Shown: piece by piece, positions 1 to 13,400 of the stretch | Layout of the letters: each line of letters opens with the position of its first letter | Position numbering within the stretch: position 1 is the first letter of the stretch | Assembly: GCA_030068145.1 (NCBI GenBank) | Contig: JAPJBO010000116.1 | Coordinates: 248,001 to 312,000 of the forward strand | Length of the DNA: 64,000 nucleotides | Direction of reading: 5' to 3' | Source of the DNA: Diplonema papillatum | Lineage: Eukaryota > Euglenozoa > Diplonemea > Diplonemida > Diplonemidae | Position numbers and translations under genes: made by a program | The notes under the pieces: model-generated | Database searches by the model: none | Told to the model about the DNA's origin: nothing | The model's input: only the letters and a program-made list of their open reading frames with translations

Positions 1-105
1 GTTTCTGCCGGACACTTCTATACTCAGTTTCGAACACTCAAGCAGGTTTAAATGGTACGCACAGCCCGGCGGCCCGTATGCGTCGGTCCTTTCCTCGTGA
101 AACCC

Positions 106-378
106 CTGAGCGTGTGCACGCAGGGTAGCGGTGAGTCTATCTTGTCGGGATTGTCAACTTCGGGCCCTGACCGAAACACCAGCCTTGTACACAGAGCTTC
201 GTCCACGTGCCGGCCTTTGACTCCATGAGGACACGATAGGCTGACCGCATCAGCGTGGATGCCTGAGCGTTTGCAGCCAGGGTAACGGTGTGAGTCTGGC
301 GGTCAACTTCGGGCCGTGGCCGAAAACCCAGCTTCGTACACGAAGCTTCCTCCACGTGTTGGCCCTTGACTCCAGTGG
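106..378 (+). repeat. Two-copy direct repeat (about 120 bp, period about 150 bp)
   Basis: Copies at about 106-230 and 261-378 share CCTGAGCGT, GTCAACTTCGGGCC and CCTTTGACTCCA-like blocks. No gene was recognised here. Confidence 0.55.
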
Positions 379-450
379 TTGGGCCTATTTCGGGCTGGTC
401 GAAGCTTGCGTGCCGTGAGGGTCGGAAGACGAGCTTGTGCGGTCGAAGTC

Positions 451-702
451 GGCGAGCTGTACGGCATGAGTTCGTAAGATCTGCGCTGTCGACACATGTC
501 CAGGTATCAAGCTCCTAGGTTAGAAGATGAACATGGCGGGCTGTACGGCATGAGTTCGTGAGATCTGCGCTGTCGACACATGTCCAGGTATCAAGCTCCT
601 AAGGTTAGAAGATGAGCATGGCGGGCTGTACGGCATTAGTTCGTGAGATCTGCGCTGTCGACACATGTCCAGGTATCAAGCTCCTAAGGTTAGCAGATGA
701 AC
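451..702 (+). repeat. Three tandem copies of an 84-bp repeat
   Basis: Three near-identical copies begin at about 451, 535 and 620. They share GATCTGCGCTGTCGACACAT and CAGGTATCAAGCTCCTA. The rest of 1-1376 holds only short overlapping frames on both strands. Confidence 0.7.
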
Positions 703-1376
703 GAGTCGGTCGGCGGGCTGTCCGTTCCAGAAAATGCAGCCCGTGCTACAGCAGCTCGTCAGCGCTGGCATCTTCGTTCTGCTCCATGCCTGTGTGCGGG
801 TTAGTGGGACGGTTCGGCGGCACAGTAGGCGCAGCTCGTTTTTTGTCCTCGGACTTCGCCCGCGAACGCAGATCATTGCAAAGTTAAAGCGCAACAGTGG
901 GCGGGGGAGAAAGTCTCAGCCCAATGCTAAGTCAGGACTCTCATGCATGAGTGATGCGAGCATCACCGATGAACGTGCTTTTTGGGGAGTGTCCCTGGGG
1001 GTCGCACTGTCCCAGGTTTTAAGCGGTTCAACATTAATCTAATTACGGTAGTACATTTGTACTGACGGGAATATTTCCGGAACAACGGTTGCACATGAAC
1101 GAGAAAACGAAGTCAAACGGAAAGCACCAGACAGGTGCGCACTAGCGGAACTCCCTGCTTTGGTAAGTTTATGTAGTACGCTGCCAACTACTAATTTTTA
1201 GCACCAACAATGCATTGTTAACACAAAGAAGTTGCCTTGTCATTTTCATCACCTTTGGTCACTTGATGCTGCTCGTCCGTTACTTCGTTTATCAGAGCAA
1301 GCCCAACTCCGGAAATGTTCCCACCGCGGTGTTGTGCACACCTCGTTCTCGTGAATGCAGACCACTCCAAAGCTCA

Positions 1377-1411
1377 TCAGCGGGTCCCTTGGCCAAAGAG
1401 TTGAAGTATGG
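1377..1411 (-). CDS. PRP3: Prp3 exon 5, tentative C-terminal tail
   Basis: This is a 35-nt exon after acceptor CTCTTTAG. It is phase-compatible with exon 4, encodes AILQLFGQGTR, and ends in tandem TGA TGA. About 14 bp of it recur near 40764-40786, so it may itself be repeat-derived. Confidence 0.4.
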
Positions 1412-4400
1412 CTAAAGAGGAAATACTCGACGTAGCTGCATCGACTCCGAATGGAAGGGAGGAAATATACACAATCTGATTTGTTCTGCGCTTACACCAC
1501 CGTGTGTTGTTTTCTCACTCAAGACTTTGACCTGTTTTGTCGTGTAGGGGTAGACCCGCATGACCTCACCGTTCAACACGTCTTGGGATCCCTTCTGTTC
1601 TTTGTCTGGCAGCATCGTCGAGCATTTCCTGTCAAGCTGGCGCTTAGTGTAAAAAAAGGATACCAGACAAAACGAGATCCAAGTAGAGCGTGGCTTCGAA
1701 ACCTTCAAGGTATTTCCTCGCCTTCTCTTCGTTGCTGAACGTTAGCGACTTGAAGGTGGGCAGCCGCTTCTGGCTCGAGGAGCCTTGCCACACGGTGACA
1801 ACGTTGGCCGGTGCCAGCGGGTCGTCTATTTTGTAGTCAATCCGGTGCAGCAACAGCCGGGCGTACTTGCGCATGGGCTTGCGGCCTCCTTCGACGACAA
1901 CCATGTTGATGCCGCCGTCGATGGTCACCAGCATGCCGGAGAGGTGGAACTGCTTCGCATTTTCGGTGATCTTCCAGATAGCCTGCGTCGAATGCAAATG
2001 GCGGATCCTGGAAGAGGGGAGGGAAGGTGTTTATTAGACGGTTTCTTGTAGTAAGCGGTCGCTTTTTTGAAGTCTCCGTTTGGCTTTGTGAGTGTGTTTG
2101 TTACTTCAAAGGACGCAAGCATTCTGTTTTCTTTCCTGAATCCTGAAGGCTGATAGGAGAAGGATGCAACTAGTGCTTACCGACGTGAAGCAGCGGTGCG
2201 GGTATAGCGAGATACCCGAAGGTCCGCACGAGAAGGTCGCTGCTATGGACCATGAGCGCCGAGTCCACTTGGGGGCCCTGCTCGGTATGGCCGTCTTGCA
2301 CTAGTTGGTGTTTCGCCTCGAAGGGCTGCGGCTGCGGGCCTCGCACGGCTTGGAGCACCACTGGGAGACCCGCTTCAGCCTCTGGTCTCGGAAGCGAAGA
2401 CGAAGAAGCGACGGTCGACCTCGGCAGCACCTCAGAAGACAACACGGCCATTGCCCAAGCGCCGCAAAGAAGCAAACACCGACGCACCCTTGCGGGGAAG
2501 CTCTTTCGTGTGCCTCCATGAGGAAGGACACCTGGTTCGAGGGGTTGCGGGAAATTAAAACCTCGGGGTGAGCCGGTCCACCGCCTGCCAATGAACTGTG
2601 ATAGACAGCAGCAAGCCATTCGATGCAGTTCCAATAAATAAGGGTGAACTGGCTCACTCGGGGATAAAAGACTGCGTGTTTTCCCGGTGTATACAGGGAG
2701 TGCGGGACTTATGCACCTCTTGGCACCACAATGCTAACTCCTTGCGAGTCGAAGGAGGAACTGGAACGACCTCATGGGACATCTTCTGTCCACGATTCAG
2801 ACTGTTTACTACCCTCCTCAAAAACATAACGGTAACCCAGAAGCTTCCAGTAAAAAGAGAGAAATGCGCCACGGATCTGCTGTCAACAGTGTTTCCAGTT
2901 GCGCCGAGAATTGAGTGGCCAAGGGGACATGCGGACAACAGGTACATGAACGCAGCGGACGAAGCAGCTGGAAGCCACGCGCACCATCGACGAGCACTTT
3001 TTGACGTGGAATGAGTCTACCGCGGTGGGAATCCAACACACACGGGTGCGTGCAGATCGGAAGGCCCGTTCGGCGGTCCATCGGGCACCAGAGGACAAGC
3101 GCACCTGCGATGGCTCCACTAACAGGCCGACCTCGGGCGGCAGGGAGCGCTCCCACTCGAACAAAGAAATTCTGGACGATCACACAACCGGAACCGAGCC
3201 GCAGCCAAGAGGGTTGCCTTGCGCGTACCGACAGACAAATGCGCAGTGTGGGCAACCTGGGGGGGGACTTCAAACGCGCACGCTCAAACCAGAACTTCGT
3301 CCCCGCAGTCTTGGAAAGAAATGGGGGGAAACACGGTCGACAAACTGTGTTGGCGGAAAATCGACCCAGTCATGGGCAGGCTGTGAGTGGGCCTCGCCAA
3401 AGGGTCAGTCTGCAACCGTGCGACGACTTGGTTCGAGTCTGCATGCGGCCGAAAGATCGGAGACCGTCAAACATTGAGGCGGCAGCAAGGCATAGGCAAC
3501 AGGATGAACTCACCGACAACAAGAATAAAAGAGAGAGAAAGACGAGTTCGGACGATTGACGGGACGAAGCCCTGATGGAAATGATGCTCAGAAACGGGAT
3601 GATGCCAAGGGGCCGATACGCGGGGAGGGATCTGGAAGGCTTGGTCGGTGTTACCCGAGCTGTTCTCGCTCTGTTGGTTGCCTGGGGCTGGGTCTGGGTT
3701 GGGTTGGAACGCGACGTGCGGATTGACGTCATTGGGAGAGATGGTCCCTGCACTCCTGCCTTCCCATTCCCACAGACCCGCCAGCTCTCCCCAACCATCC
3801 ACCCCTACTCGCTGATATCAAACTCCACCCAAAGTCTCCACCACCACTAGCATCTCCGCATCATCCACCGGCTCCGTCACCATTCACACCGCAGCAGGCA
3901 ACGGACTGAGCGATTGTCGCCGGAAAGAAGAAAAAGAATAGACAGATGGAAAACTGTTCTTCGCTTTTTCTTGAACGGGGGGGTCAGTCCTGCTTTCGGC
4001 TATCTTTGGTTATCCCAACTCCCCAAATCGTATACCCGTAGAGTCGTGGCTCTGCAGCACCGCCGAACACGTGAAGCTTGGCTCCCGTGTAGCAGGCTTT
4101 CCCCGGTACATCCCCGGTTCGTGCTCGCATTAAGGGGAGGTGTCGCTGCTCACCTGCCTGCCCCCGATTGAGTGCTGCACCCAATGAGCGACTAATAATC
4201 GCCGGAAACAAACAAAAAAGATGACTTTTGTGCGCACGTGGGTAGTTCCTTTTTGATAAGTCTCTATATCAGTCATTCTCCTGGCGACCTTTCAAATACG
4301 GAAGAACCCATCTGGAAGTCAAGAGAAGGTTGCTTTAAGCCTTTTGTCCACACTTTTCTTCTTATTGTAAAGAAATAAAAAGAGAGAGAGAGAGAGAGAG

Positions 4401-7400
4401 ACGAGTTAGAGTGCAGGGACCATCTCTCCGAGGAGTATCCGGTCGCCCACTACTATCCCGTACTACTACGGCGGGCGCAAGTCGTTGCGCCGTGGGCGCG
4501 GAGCGAGCCGTGGCCCTGTCAAAGATGATTGTTGCACTGGTGGTGGCGCAGCCGGGGGCGTTTTGACTGGCGGACGAGACCGCCTGGCAGGCGTGTGTTG
4601 ACACGTTGTTTCGCGGGCTCTCCTCCTTTTGACAATAGCCCTCCCTATGGCGGCGGCTAGCATCTTGACAGAGAATCTCAACTCCCACTGAACATAGGGT
4701 ACGTCGTGCGGATATTCAGGCACGGCATCGTTCCAGCTGTTACGGGCGCAAATTGTTTCCAGCTTGCCCAACATCCACTCGGTCTTCCGTCCAGCCGCAA
4801 AGCGTGGGCGGTGGGTACAACCCGGCATAGCCGGCGCACCAAAACAGCGGAGGGAACAGACCCCCTGCCGCCACTTCCCAGGGAAGGAGGCGACTCCTGA
4901 GTCGGCGCAGCACAGGTCGTTGATAGCTCGCATAAGGTACCCAATTTGCAGCCCCTTCTCGGCGAAGGTTCTCCCTGGGAGCTTCGAACGCGTAAATGCC
5001 TCAAAATCAAGCGCGAGTTCCACGCCTGTCGTCGGGAGAGGGTTGGAGCTGACCCATGATAGACTCCGCAGCCAGAAGACCAACGTCGCTGCGAAGCGGG
5101 TTCCGATGTTGGTCGTTAGCAACTTACGACTGTCCGTTGCTAAGTGTACGTCGTATTTCGTCGACGCACCTGAGGCGAGTTCCCAAGGGCGTGTTGCCGC
5201 AAGGCTCCGCTGCGCCTGCGCCATCTCGATTGAGATCGTACCGATCAGCCTCTGGATCTTCTCCAGGAGGTCAGGAGGGGTCCCGTAGGGGGGTATCCCT
5301 CTAATGCACAAGCACTGGGGCATGTCCCGGACCATCGCCTCAGCAATGCAAAACCGGGATCGCAGCTCGTTCCATCTACAACCTGGGCCCGGACATTGCC
5401 AGTAGTAATGCCACAGGGTCCCCGTCGCACCGCTGTCGCAGAACTCGCAGTCAAAAAGATGTCCCAGTTCTGGCATGGCAGGCCCCTTTTGGCCCAGAAA
5501 CAGGTAGCCACCGTTGTCAGCACATGGGATTTTCACTCATTCACCTTTTTTGCAGCAGCAGCAACATCAGCAAGACTGAAGCACCAGCAGGGAGCAGGAG
5601 CAGAAGCAGCAGCAGCAGCAGCAGAAGTAGCAGCAGAAGCAGCACAGCTTTAGCAGACGTAACAATCACAGCATCAGCAGAACCAAACCAGGAACCCAAA
5701 ACCTTGGGAGGAAGGATGGGAGGGGAAAATGGCTATTGGTTGTCTCTTGTGTGCGTGCTTTGATTTATCTTTGAAGGGTTGAAAGGAAGCTGCACTTTGC
5801 AACGCGGGAGTACCTGTCGAGCCAGTCAGCAAGATCAACCCGTGTCACTATGCCAGCATTTTGGATCAGATGCGAGCCCCTCCATAGGCTTTGTTGAGCG
5901 TCCTTGACGTTCATGCTTTGAGCAACTCCTGCAGGCAGTTCCTCGCAACTGGCCGAAAAAACTTTGTCTCACGACATTGTATGTGGCTAACCGCAGTGGA
6001 AACAAAACAGGAGGAAGCAAACCTTTCGAGGTCTGCGTGTTCATAGTTCTGATGATCCCTAATCGGTGGAAGTTTTGGGCAGATTAGAGACAGACAAAGC
6101 ACACGCATAGCAACAATCTTTGGCACGGGGACTTTGATACTTGGGTATATTTTTCGAATTTTCAAGTTTTGGAAAAAATTAAGTGCGCTCGGCTAAGGCC
6201 GGCGCGTGGCGAGACTGGAGGCAGCAGTTAAAGTTCGGGGAACAGCAAAGTTCGGGCGAAGCTAAGTTCGGGCAATGCTAAGTTCTGGTGAAGCAAAGTT
6301 CGGGTGAAGCTAAGTTCGGGCGAAACAAAGTTCGGGCGAAGCAAAGTTCGGGCGAAGCTAAGTTCGGGTGAGCAAAGTTCTGGTGAAGCAAAGTTCGGGC
6401 GAAGGTGAAGCTAAGTTCGGGCGAAACAAAGTCCGGGCGAAGCTAAGTTCTGGGTGAAGCAAAGTTCGGACGTTCTGGTGAAGCTAAGATCGGGCGAAAC
6501 AAAGTTCGGCGAAGCTAAGTTCGGGTGAAGCAAAGTTCGGGCGAAGCTAAGTTCGGGTGAAGCAAAGTTCTGGTGAAGCTAAGTTCGGGCGAAACAAAGT
6601 TCGGGCGAAACAAAGTTCGGGCGAAGCTAAGTTCGGGTGAGCAAAGTTAGGTGAAGCAAAGTTCGGGCGAAGCAAAGCTCGGGTGAAGCTAAGTTCGGGC
6701 GAAACAAAGTCCGGGCGAAGCTAAGTTCGGGTGTAAAGTTTGGCCTCGTACCCGGGGCCCAGCGCGGGGGGGGGCCGCCCTGGGGCAGCCTTTTCCCGCC
6801 GCCCCCCCCTCCGGTATTTCTCCGGGGGGCTGAGAAACTCCGCAAAAAACGCAAATTTCGGGCACATCAGGCCCCGAAACGACAGCAAACCTCGAAATAA
6901 TCTTCGACCGGAAAAGTGTCATGGGCGGGGTTTGAACCCGGACACACCGGCCTGAAGGCCGACACCCGCTCACTCTGCCACCCATATACATTTTCCCAGG
7001 GGGAGAAAAAGCCAGCTCCGCGCTATTATCCAGTTCAAAACAATACACTTTTTTAGTGTAGAGAAAAGTGGGGTTGGCTCGAATAGAGGCTATTCACATT
7101 GCATGTTCATAGGACCTCCAGTCTCGAAATATTATGAGCACCAGGCAGCACCAGTAGGCAGCACCAGCGGGAGGCACACACCAGCCAGCACCAGCAGCAG
7201 GCAGCACCAACGGCAGGCAGCACCAACGGCAGGCAGCACCAACGGCAGGCAGCACCAACGGCAGGCAGCACACGCAGGCAGCACCAGCAGGAAGCACATA
7301 GCAGGCAGCGCAGTACCAGGAGACACCCAGGCCAGCACCCAGCAAGTCAGCACCAGGAAGTCAGCACCAGCAAGTCAGCACCAGCAAGTCAGCACCAGCA

Positions 7401-10400
7401 GGTCAACCCCGGGTCATCTTCTTTGGCCCAAGGCCGTTTTTGAACTGTTTCGAATCCGATCTTTTCATTCCGACCCTCCGTGGGCTCCGAAGCTCGATAT
7501 CTGGCGGGTTAGATCCCAAAGTTAGGTTTTGCGTAAAACGCGTTTTCATGTTTTGCCATCGAGGGGGTCACCAGTTTTGTTGTAGCACCCCGGGAACAGG
7601 AGTTCTCAGACATGCTCCGGATTAAAATCATCTTTGATTGACCAAATTAGAGGCGGGGATGGTGGGTGTATGGGCTGCAACAGCTTTCCCCTGTGTCACC
7701 GTACTGTACCACTTAGCCCCACGTAGGGGCACCACGAGGGCCTAGACCCTGTGGGCTTAGGCTCTTTATCCAGGGCCCCCTATTGCTCAGGAAGATGAGA
7801 TTTTGCGCGTCGTAATAAGCCTCAAGGGCCCAGAGAAGCAAGAAGAAGAGGAGCGGGAGTTTCTGTGTACAGTTTCCGTCTCCGATCGCACTGCACCGGC
7901 TCTTTTTGATGCTGCCCTTGGACGAAGAGGGGTCGGAAGCAGACGGATTTTTCTTCTTTTTTCTGGTGGCGGTGTTGGAAGGATCACAAGTTCTCGGGTT
8001 GTGTCCTGGCTGCCACAAGCCGTGCACTTGCGCTGGGTGGGGCTGACTTCCTCAGAACTGGCTTCGGAAGAATTTGTGCTGCGTGTGCTGATGCATTCGT
8101 GAAACCGACCACACGTTCTAGAGTCGCACAGTCAGAGGCAGAGCAAGAACCAGTGCCAGAACTTGAATCTTCACTCTTCTGGTCGGAAGTTCGTCGAGTG
8201 TGGCCCCTGAGCAACCTCCACAGGTATCGAGAGGCAGATGGGTTCTGCTCCTCTGAAAGGCACGCTTCATAGCATCCGAAGCAGAGACTTCTGGGGTATC
8301 CTATTCGGGCAGCTTGAATGCGCCTGTCTAAGTAGTCTTTGCCGTCGCTGTTTGGAACCTTGCACCTTGCAGTCGTAGTTGTTGCCGCTGCAGTCGTAGA
8401 CATATGCACTTCATCCGAAGGTGTACGTGGCGTCAAACTTCCATGAATCCTCTTGTGCCAGTCCCTTCTTCAATTCGAGTACACGCGACACGGGCTGAGA
8501 AAACGAAGCAACCTTTCTCCAGGTCTCCGCACCACAGATCCTGCAGCATCCCTGTTCTTCAGCCATCCCAGTTCTGAAGTGCTGATGGTAATCTGCCTAG
8601 TAAAAAGTGCAAAGGAGGGGCCATGGGGGCCCACCAAAGGGATTTTTGGGATCCGAGGTGGTATTTTGACGATTTCGTGACCGATCTTTCCATTCCGTGT
8701 GTTCTCGGAAGCAACTGGCACGTATCACACGCGCCCCCGGTATAATCTAAGTATCAGTGTATCGGGCTGAACTTGTCCAAGGGGGGTCGTCATTTTTTTC
8801 TAAACCCCGGGAACAGAAAGACCGGGGACACCTGAGCTCATAGCATCAAAGATTGGTCGATTTAGTTGCACCTTTGGTGACTGTATGCGCTGCAACAGGG
8901 TGGTCATTTTTGAACGATCGCCAGGAGAATGACTGATATAATAATGACAAACGCGTTTGTTACCGTAAAAAAGGGCTTTAGGCGACGAAACGCGACGAAG
9001 TGCGTCACACGCTACAAGAGCAAGCGCCACCGGATTCATGAATCCAGCTGACGGGAGAGCAGGCCCGCCTCGGTACGTCGACGGTCCGAACGACCACTAC
9101 GACGACGGGTTCGACGTTCATCGTGGCTCATACCCCGTCGTCGGGTGCCGGAGCCGCAGGCCCAGGCACTGCTGCAAGCGAGGGCACCACGGAGCACGGC
9201 CAGCGGTAAAGCGAGGGCCCGTCGACCAACGGGCGAGCGCGTGCGCCTCGAAGGTGCCTGAACCGAAGCCGCGGCCACAGGGCCCACAACCAACAGATCG
9301 GACGCCACCACTGAACGGTGAACGTGCAAAAGCGACGGACGGCGTCTCCTCCCAGCCGAAGCGCGGACGCGACGACGAGCAAGCAGGTGGGAGCGCCCGT
9401 AAGAAGCCGAAGTCGCAGCAGCCGCCTCTGATCCAGGAGCACACCATGGAAGCCGAGATCGAGTCACTCCAGCCCTCGTCGGCATCATCATCATCACTAT
9501 CATCCAAGACGTCATCAACGGAAAACCGTACACCGCGAGAGTAGGAGAAAGTAGAAAGGGAAACTAGAGTTTTCGTTGACCCGCACTACCCTGAGCCCAA
9601 ATCCTGGACGTGGTTTCAGGTGGCAAATTTGGCAAATGATCATGATCAGAAGGTCCTACTTGGGCGGTTCAGTTTCCTCACACATTGCATGTGGCTAAAA
9701 ATATATACTCCCCACTCAACCAACTTTTCTTCGCACGTCAGCCGGCGCTCAGACATGTGCCTCCAGGAGGCGCGTCCCAGACTGAATCTACAACCAGGTC
9801 ACTGCCAGGTGCCGTAAGATGCGTTGTCCCAGAACGCTGGCACTTACCCGTTCTGGGTTGCCGTCGATCCCGAAGGACGATCAGTTTGGCGTCGTGCGAC
9901 CGTTTCTTCATGCCGCGGGAGGGGGGTCACCTCGCGAAGACACGGGGACCTCGCGCCAGTGGCTGACCTGGACGTCGGGGTACACCAGCTCAAAGAACTA
10001 GTTTAAGGACGAGGAGTCGTCGATTCGGATATACCAGCTGAGAACAGTCAATCAGGAATCCTAGGGCACAGGGCCTACGGCGCAGTGGTGAAGTATCCAA
10101 TGCCCTGGACGGAGTGGACGAGTTCGACGAAATGCAAACCTGAAGACTGTCGTCATCGGATCGTCGTCCGCGTCTCTCTTCATCTTCTCGACTGTTTTCT
10201 TCCGGCGCTCCTCTGCATCGAGTTTCCGCTCCTGTGCGGGGTTTGGACAGAGTCAAACATAAATCAGTACGGACGGGTTTACGGGGGGCATATATTTAGA
10301 GTGAAAGTTCGGTTGCGACTCCGGGGTTTTAAAGTCTCCGGGTGACCTTCGTCAACACGGGAAGGTATCCTTTGTGCTCTGAGTGTCGTAGGAGTGGTGG

Positions 10401-13400
10401 TCTCGGCCATTGTCCTATCCTCCTTAAGCACGTGCAGCGGGCGAGAAAGGAAGGCAGCCACCAGCACTATCCACCAGCAGCGTTATCCTAGTGGATGGTG
10501 GGTTGTGTGTACACACCCACAAGGACGGTAGCACCTTCTCATCCCTGAGACCTAGGAGGTCGAAGGCCTGACAATCACACTAATGCAACAAATTTACACC
10601 TAGGAGGTGATGAATACGTAGGTGGGTGGTACGTAGGTGCTGTGGATACCACATACCACGATACGACGATAGGTGCTAGTGGATGGGTTGTATTTGTCAC
10701 ACCCATGAGGATGGTGTAGAGGTCCTGAGGACCACACACCACCTCGGCATCCCTGATACCTGCGAGGTGATGAATACGTAGGTGCTGGGATACCACCAGC
10801 ATACCCCGGTACCACACTAGCTGCTAAGAGAATCGCATACCGCATTTCTGGCTTCATGTCGGCCAACGCGCTCTGCCGCTTCTTTGCGTACCATTCTCTC
10901 CACGATGGTCGGATCCTGCGGGTGAGGTTTAAAGGTGATAATCTTCCTCGCGGGCATCGGGAAGTCTGTGCCGGTGCGGAAAAGGATACAGAAACGAACC
11001 AACTAGCAGTGTAGCAACACAGTTGAGTTGCGGCGTTTTCGATTTTAGAGTGCGTGTTCACTTAGAGATACGGGGTTTTATAGCCCCGGGTGACCATTGT
11101 CGTAACGGTCACCCGTAACCGTGTGTTGTTTTCTCACTCAGGACTTTGACCTGCTGTTCGTGTGTCTTTGTCGTGGGGTAGACCCGCAATGACTTCACTT
11201 ATGTTCAACACGTGGTTCGGTAGTCAGCAGCACTTGGGATCCCTTCGGTTCTTTGTCTGGCAGCTTTGTCGAGCATATCTTTGCAAGCTGGAGCTTGTGT
11301 AAAAATCAAGGATATTTAGGCGAAAGTCGCCAAAAAAGGGCACGCGTCTCCTGAAAAGAGACGTTCCGCATAGTTTTCGGGGACCAAAATTGGACCAAAA
11401 TTGGACCAAAATTGGACCAAAATTGGACCAAAATTGGACCAAAATTGGACCAAAATTGGACCAAAATTGGACCAAAATTGGACCAAAATTGGACCAAAAT
11501 TGGACCAAAATTGGACCAAAATTGGACCAAAATTGGACCAAAATTGGACCAAAATTGGACCAAAATTGGACCAAAATTGGACCAAAATTGGACCAAAATT
11601 GGACCAAAATTGGACCAAAATTGGACCAAAATTGGACCAAAATTGGACCAAAATTGGACCAAAATTGGACCAAAATTGGACCAAAATTGGACCAAAATTG
11701 GACCAAAATTGGACCAAAATTGGACCAAAATTGGACCAAAATTGGACCAAAATTGGACCAAAATTGGACCAAAATTGGACCAAAATTGGACCAAAATTGG
11801 ACCAAAATTGGACCAAAATTGGACCAAAATTGGACCAAAATTGGACCAAAATTGGACCAAAATTGGACCAAAATTGGACCAAAATTGGACCAAAATTGGA
11901 CCAAAATTGGACCAAAATTGGACCAAAATTGGACCAAAATTGGACCAAAATTGGACCAAAATTGGACCAAAATTGGACCAAAATTGGACCAAAATTGGAC
12001 CAAAATTGGACCAAAATTGGACCGAAATTGGACCAAAATTGGACCAAAATTGGACCAAAATTGGACCAAAATTGGACCAAAATTGGACCAAAATTGGACC
12101 AAAATTGGACCAAAATCGGACCAAAATCGGACCAAAATCGGACCAAAATCGGACCAAAATCGGACCAAAATTGGACCAAAATTGGACCAAAATCGGACCA
12201 AAATCGGACCAAAATCGGACCAAAATCGGACCGACCAAAATTGGACCAAAATTGGACCAAAATTGGACCAAAATTGGACCAAAATTGGACCAAAATTGGA
12301 CCAAAATTGGACCAAAATTGGACCAAAATTGGACCAAAATTGGACCAAAATTGGACCAAAATTGGACCAAAATTGGACCAAAATTGGACCAAAATTGGAC
12401 CAAAATTGGACCAAAATTGGACCAAAATTGGACCAAAATTGGACCAAAATTGGACCAAAATTGGACCAAAATTGGACCAAAATTGGACCAAAATTGGACC
12501 AAAATTGGACCAAAATTGGACCAAAATTGGACCAAAATTGGACCAAAATTGGACCAAAATTGGACCAAAATTGGACCAAAATTGGACCAAAATTGGACCA
12601 AAATTGGACCAAAATTGGACCAAAATTGGACCAAAATTGGACCAAAATTGGACCAAAATTGGACCAAAATTGGACCAAAATTGGACCAAAATTGGACCAA
12701 AATTGGACCAAAATTGGACCAAAATTGGACCAAAATTGGACCAAAATTGGACCAAAATTGGACCAAAATTGGACCAAAATTGGACCAAAATTGGACCAAA
12801 ATTGGACCAAAATTGGACCAAAATTGGACCAAAATTGGACCAAAATTGGACCAAAATTGGACCAAAATTGGACCAAAATTGGACCAAAATTGGACCAAAA
12901 TTGGACCAAAATTGGACCAAAATTGGACCAAAATTGGACCAAAATTGGACCAAAATTGGACCAAAATTGGACCAAAATTGGACCAAAATTGGACCAAAAT
13001 TGGACCAAAATTGGACCAAAATTGGACCAAAATTGGACCAAAATTGGACCAAAATTGGACCAAAATTGGACCAAAATTGGACCAAAATTGGACCAAAATT
13101 GGACCAAAATTGGACCAAAATTGGACCAAAATTGGACCAAAATTGGACCAAAATTGGACCAAAATTGGACCAAAATTGGACCAAAATTGGACCAAAATTG
13201 GACCAAAATTGGACCAAAATTGGACCAAAATTGGACCAAAATTGGACCAAAATTGGACCAAAATTGGACCAAAATTGGACCAAAATTGGACCAAAATTGG
13301 ACCAAAATTGGACCAAAATTGGACCAAAATTGGACCAAAATTGGACCAAAATTGGACCAAAATTGGACCAAAATTGGACCAAAATTGGACCAAAAATTGG

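Larger units (their letters stand above)
2008..10139 (-). other. Prp3 intron 3 (8.1 kb), repeat-filled
   Basis: The intron spans the GTTTGC donor of exon 3 to the CTTCCAG acceptor of exon 4. It contains a LINE 3' end (4378-5536, same strand), a tRNA-derived element (6184-7126), a short-unit array (7138-7405), a zinc-knuckle-bearing fragment (about 7990-8436) and a plus-strand retroposon-like unit (9038-9710). Open frames at 2170-3800 overlap on both strands and match nothing I recognise. Confidence 0.65.

Noticed and set aside
2170-3850. Genes in the overlapping frames here
   Set aside because: Frames on both strands are of similar length, biased in composition and without recognisable motifs; they lie inside Prp3 intron 3.
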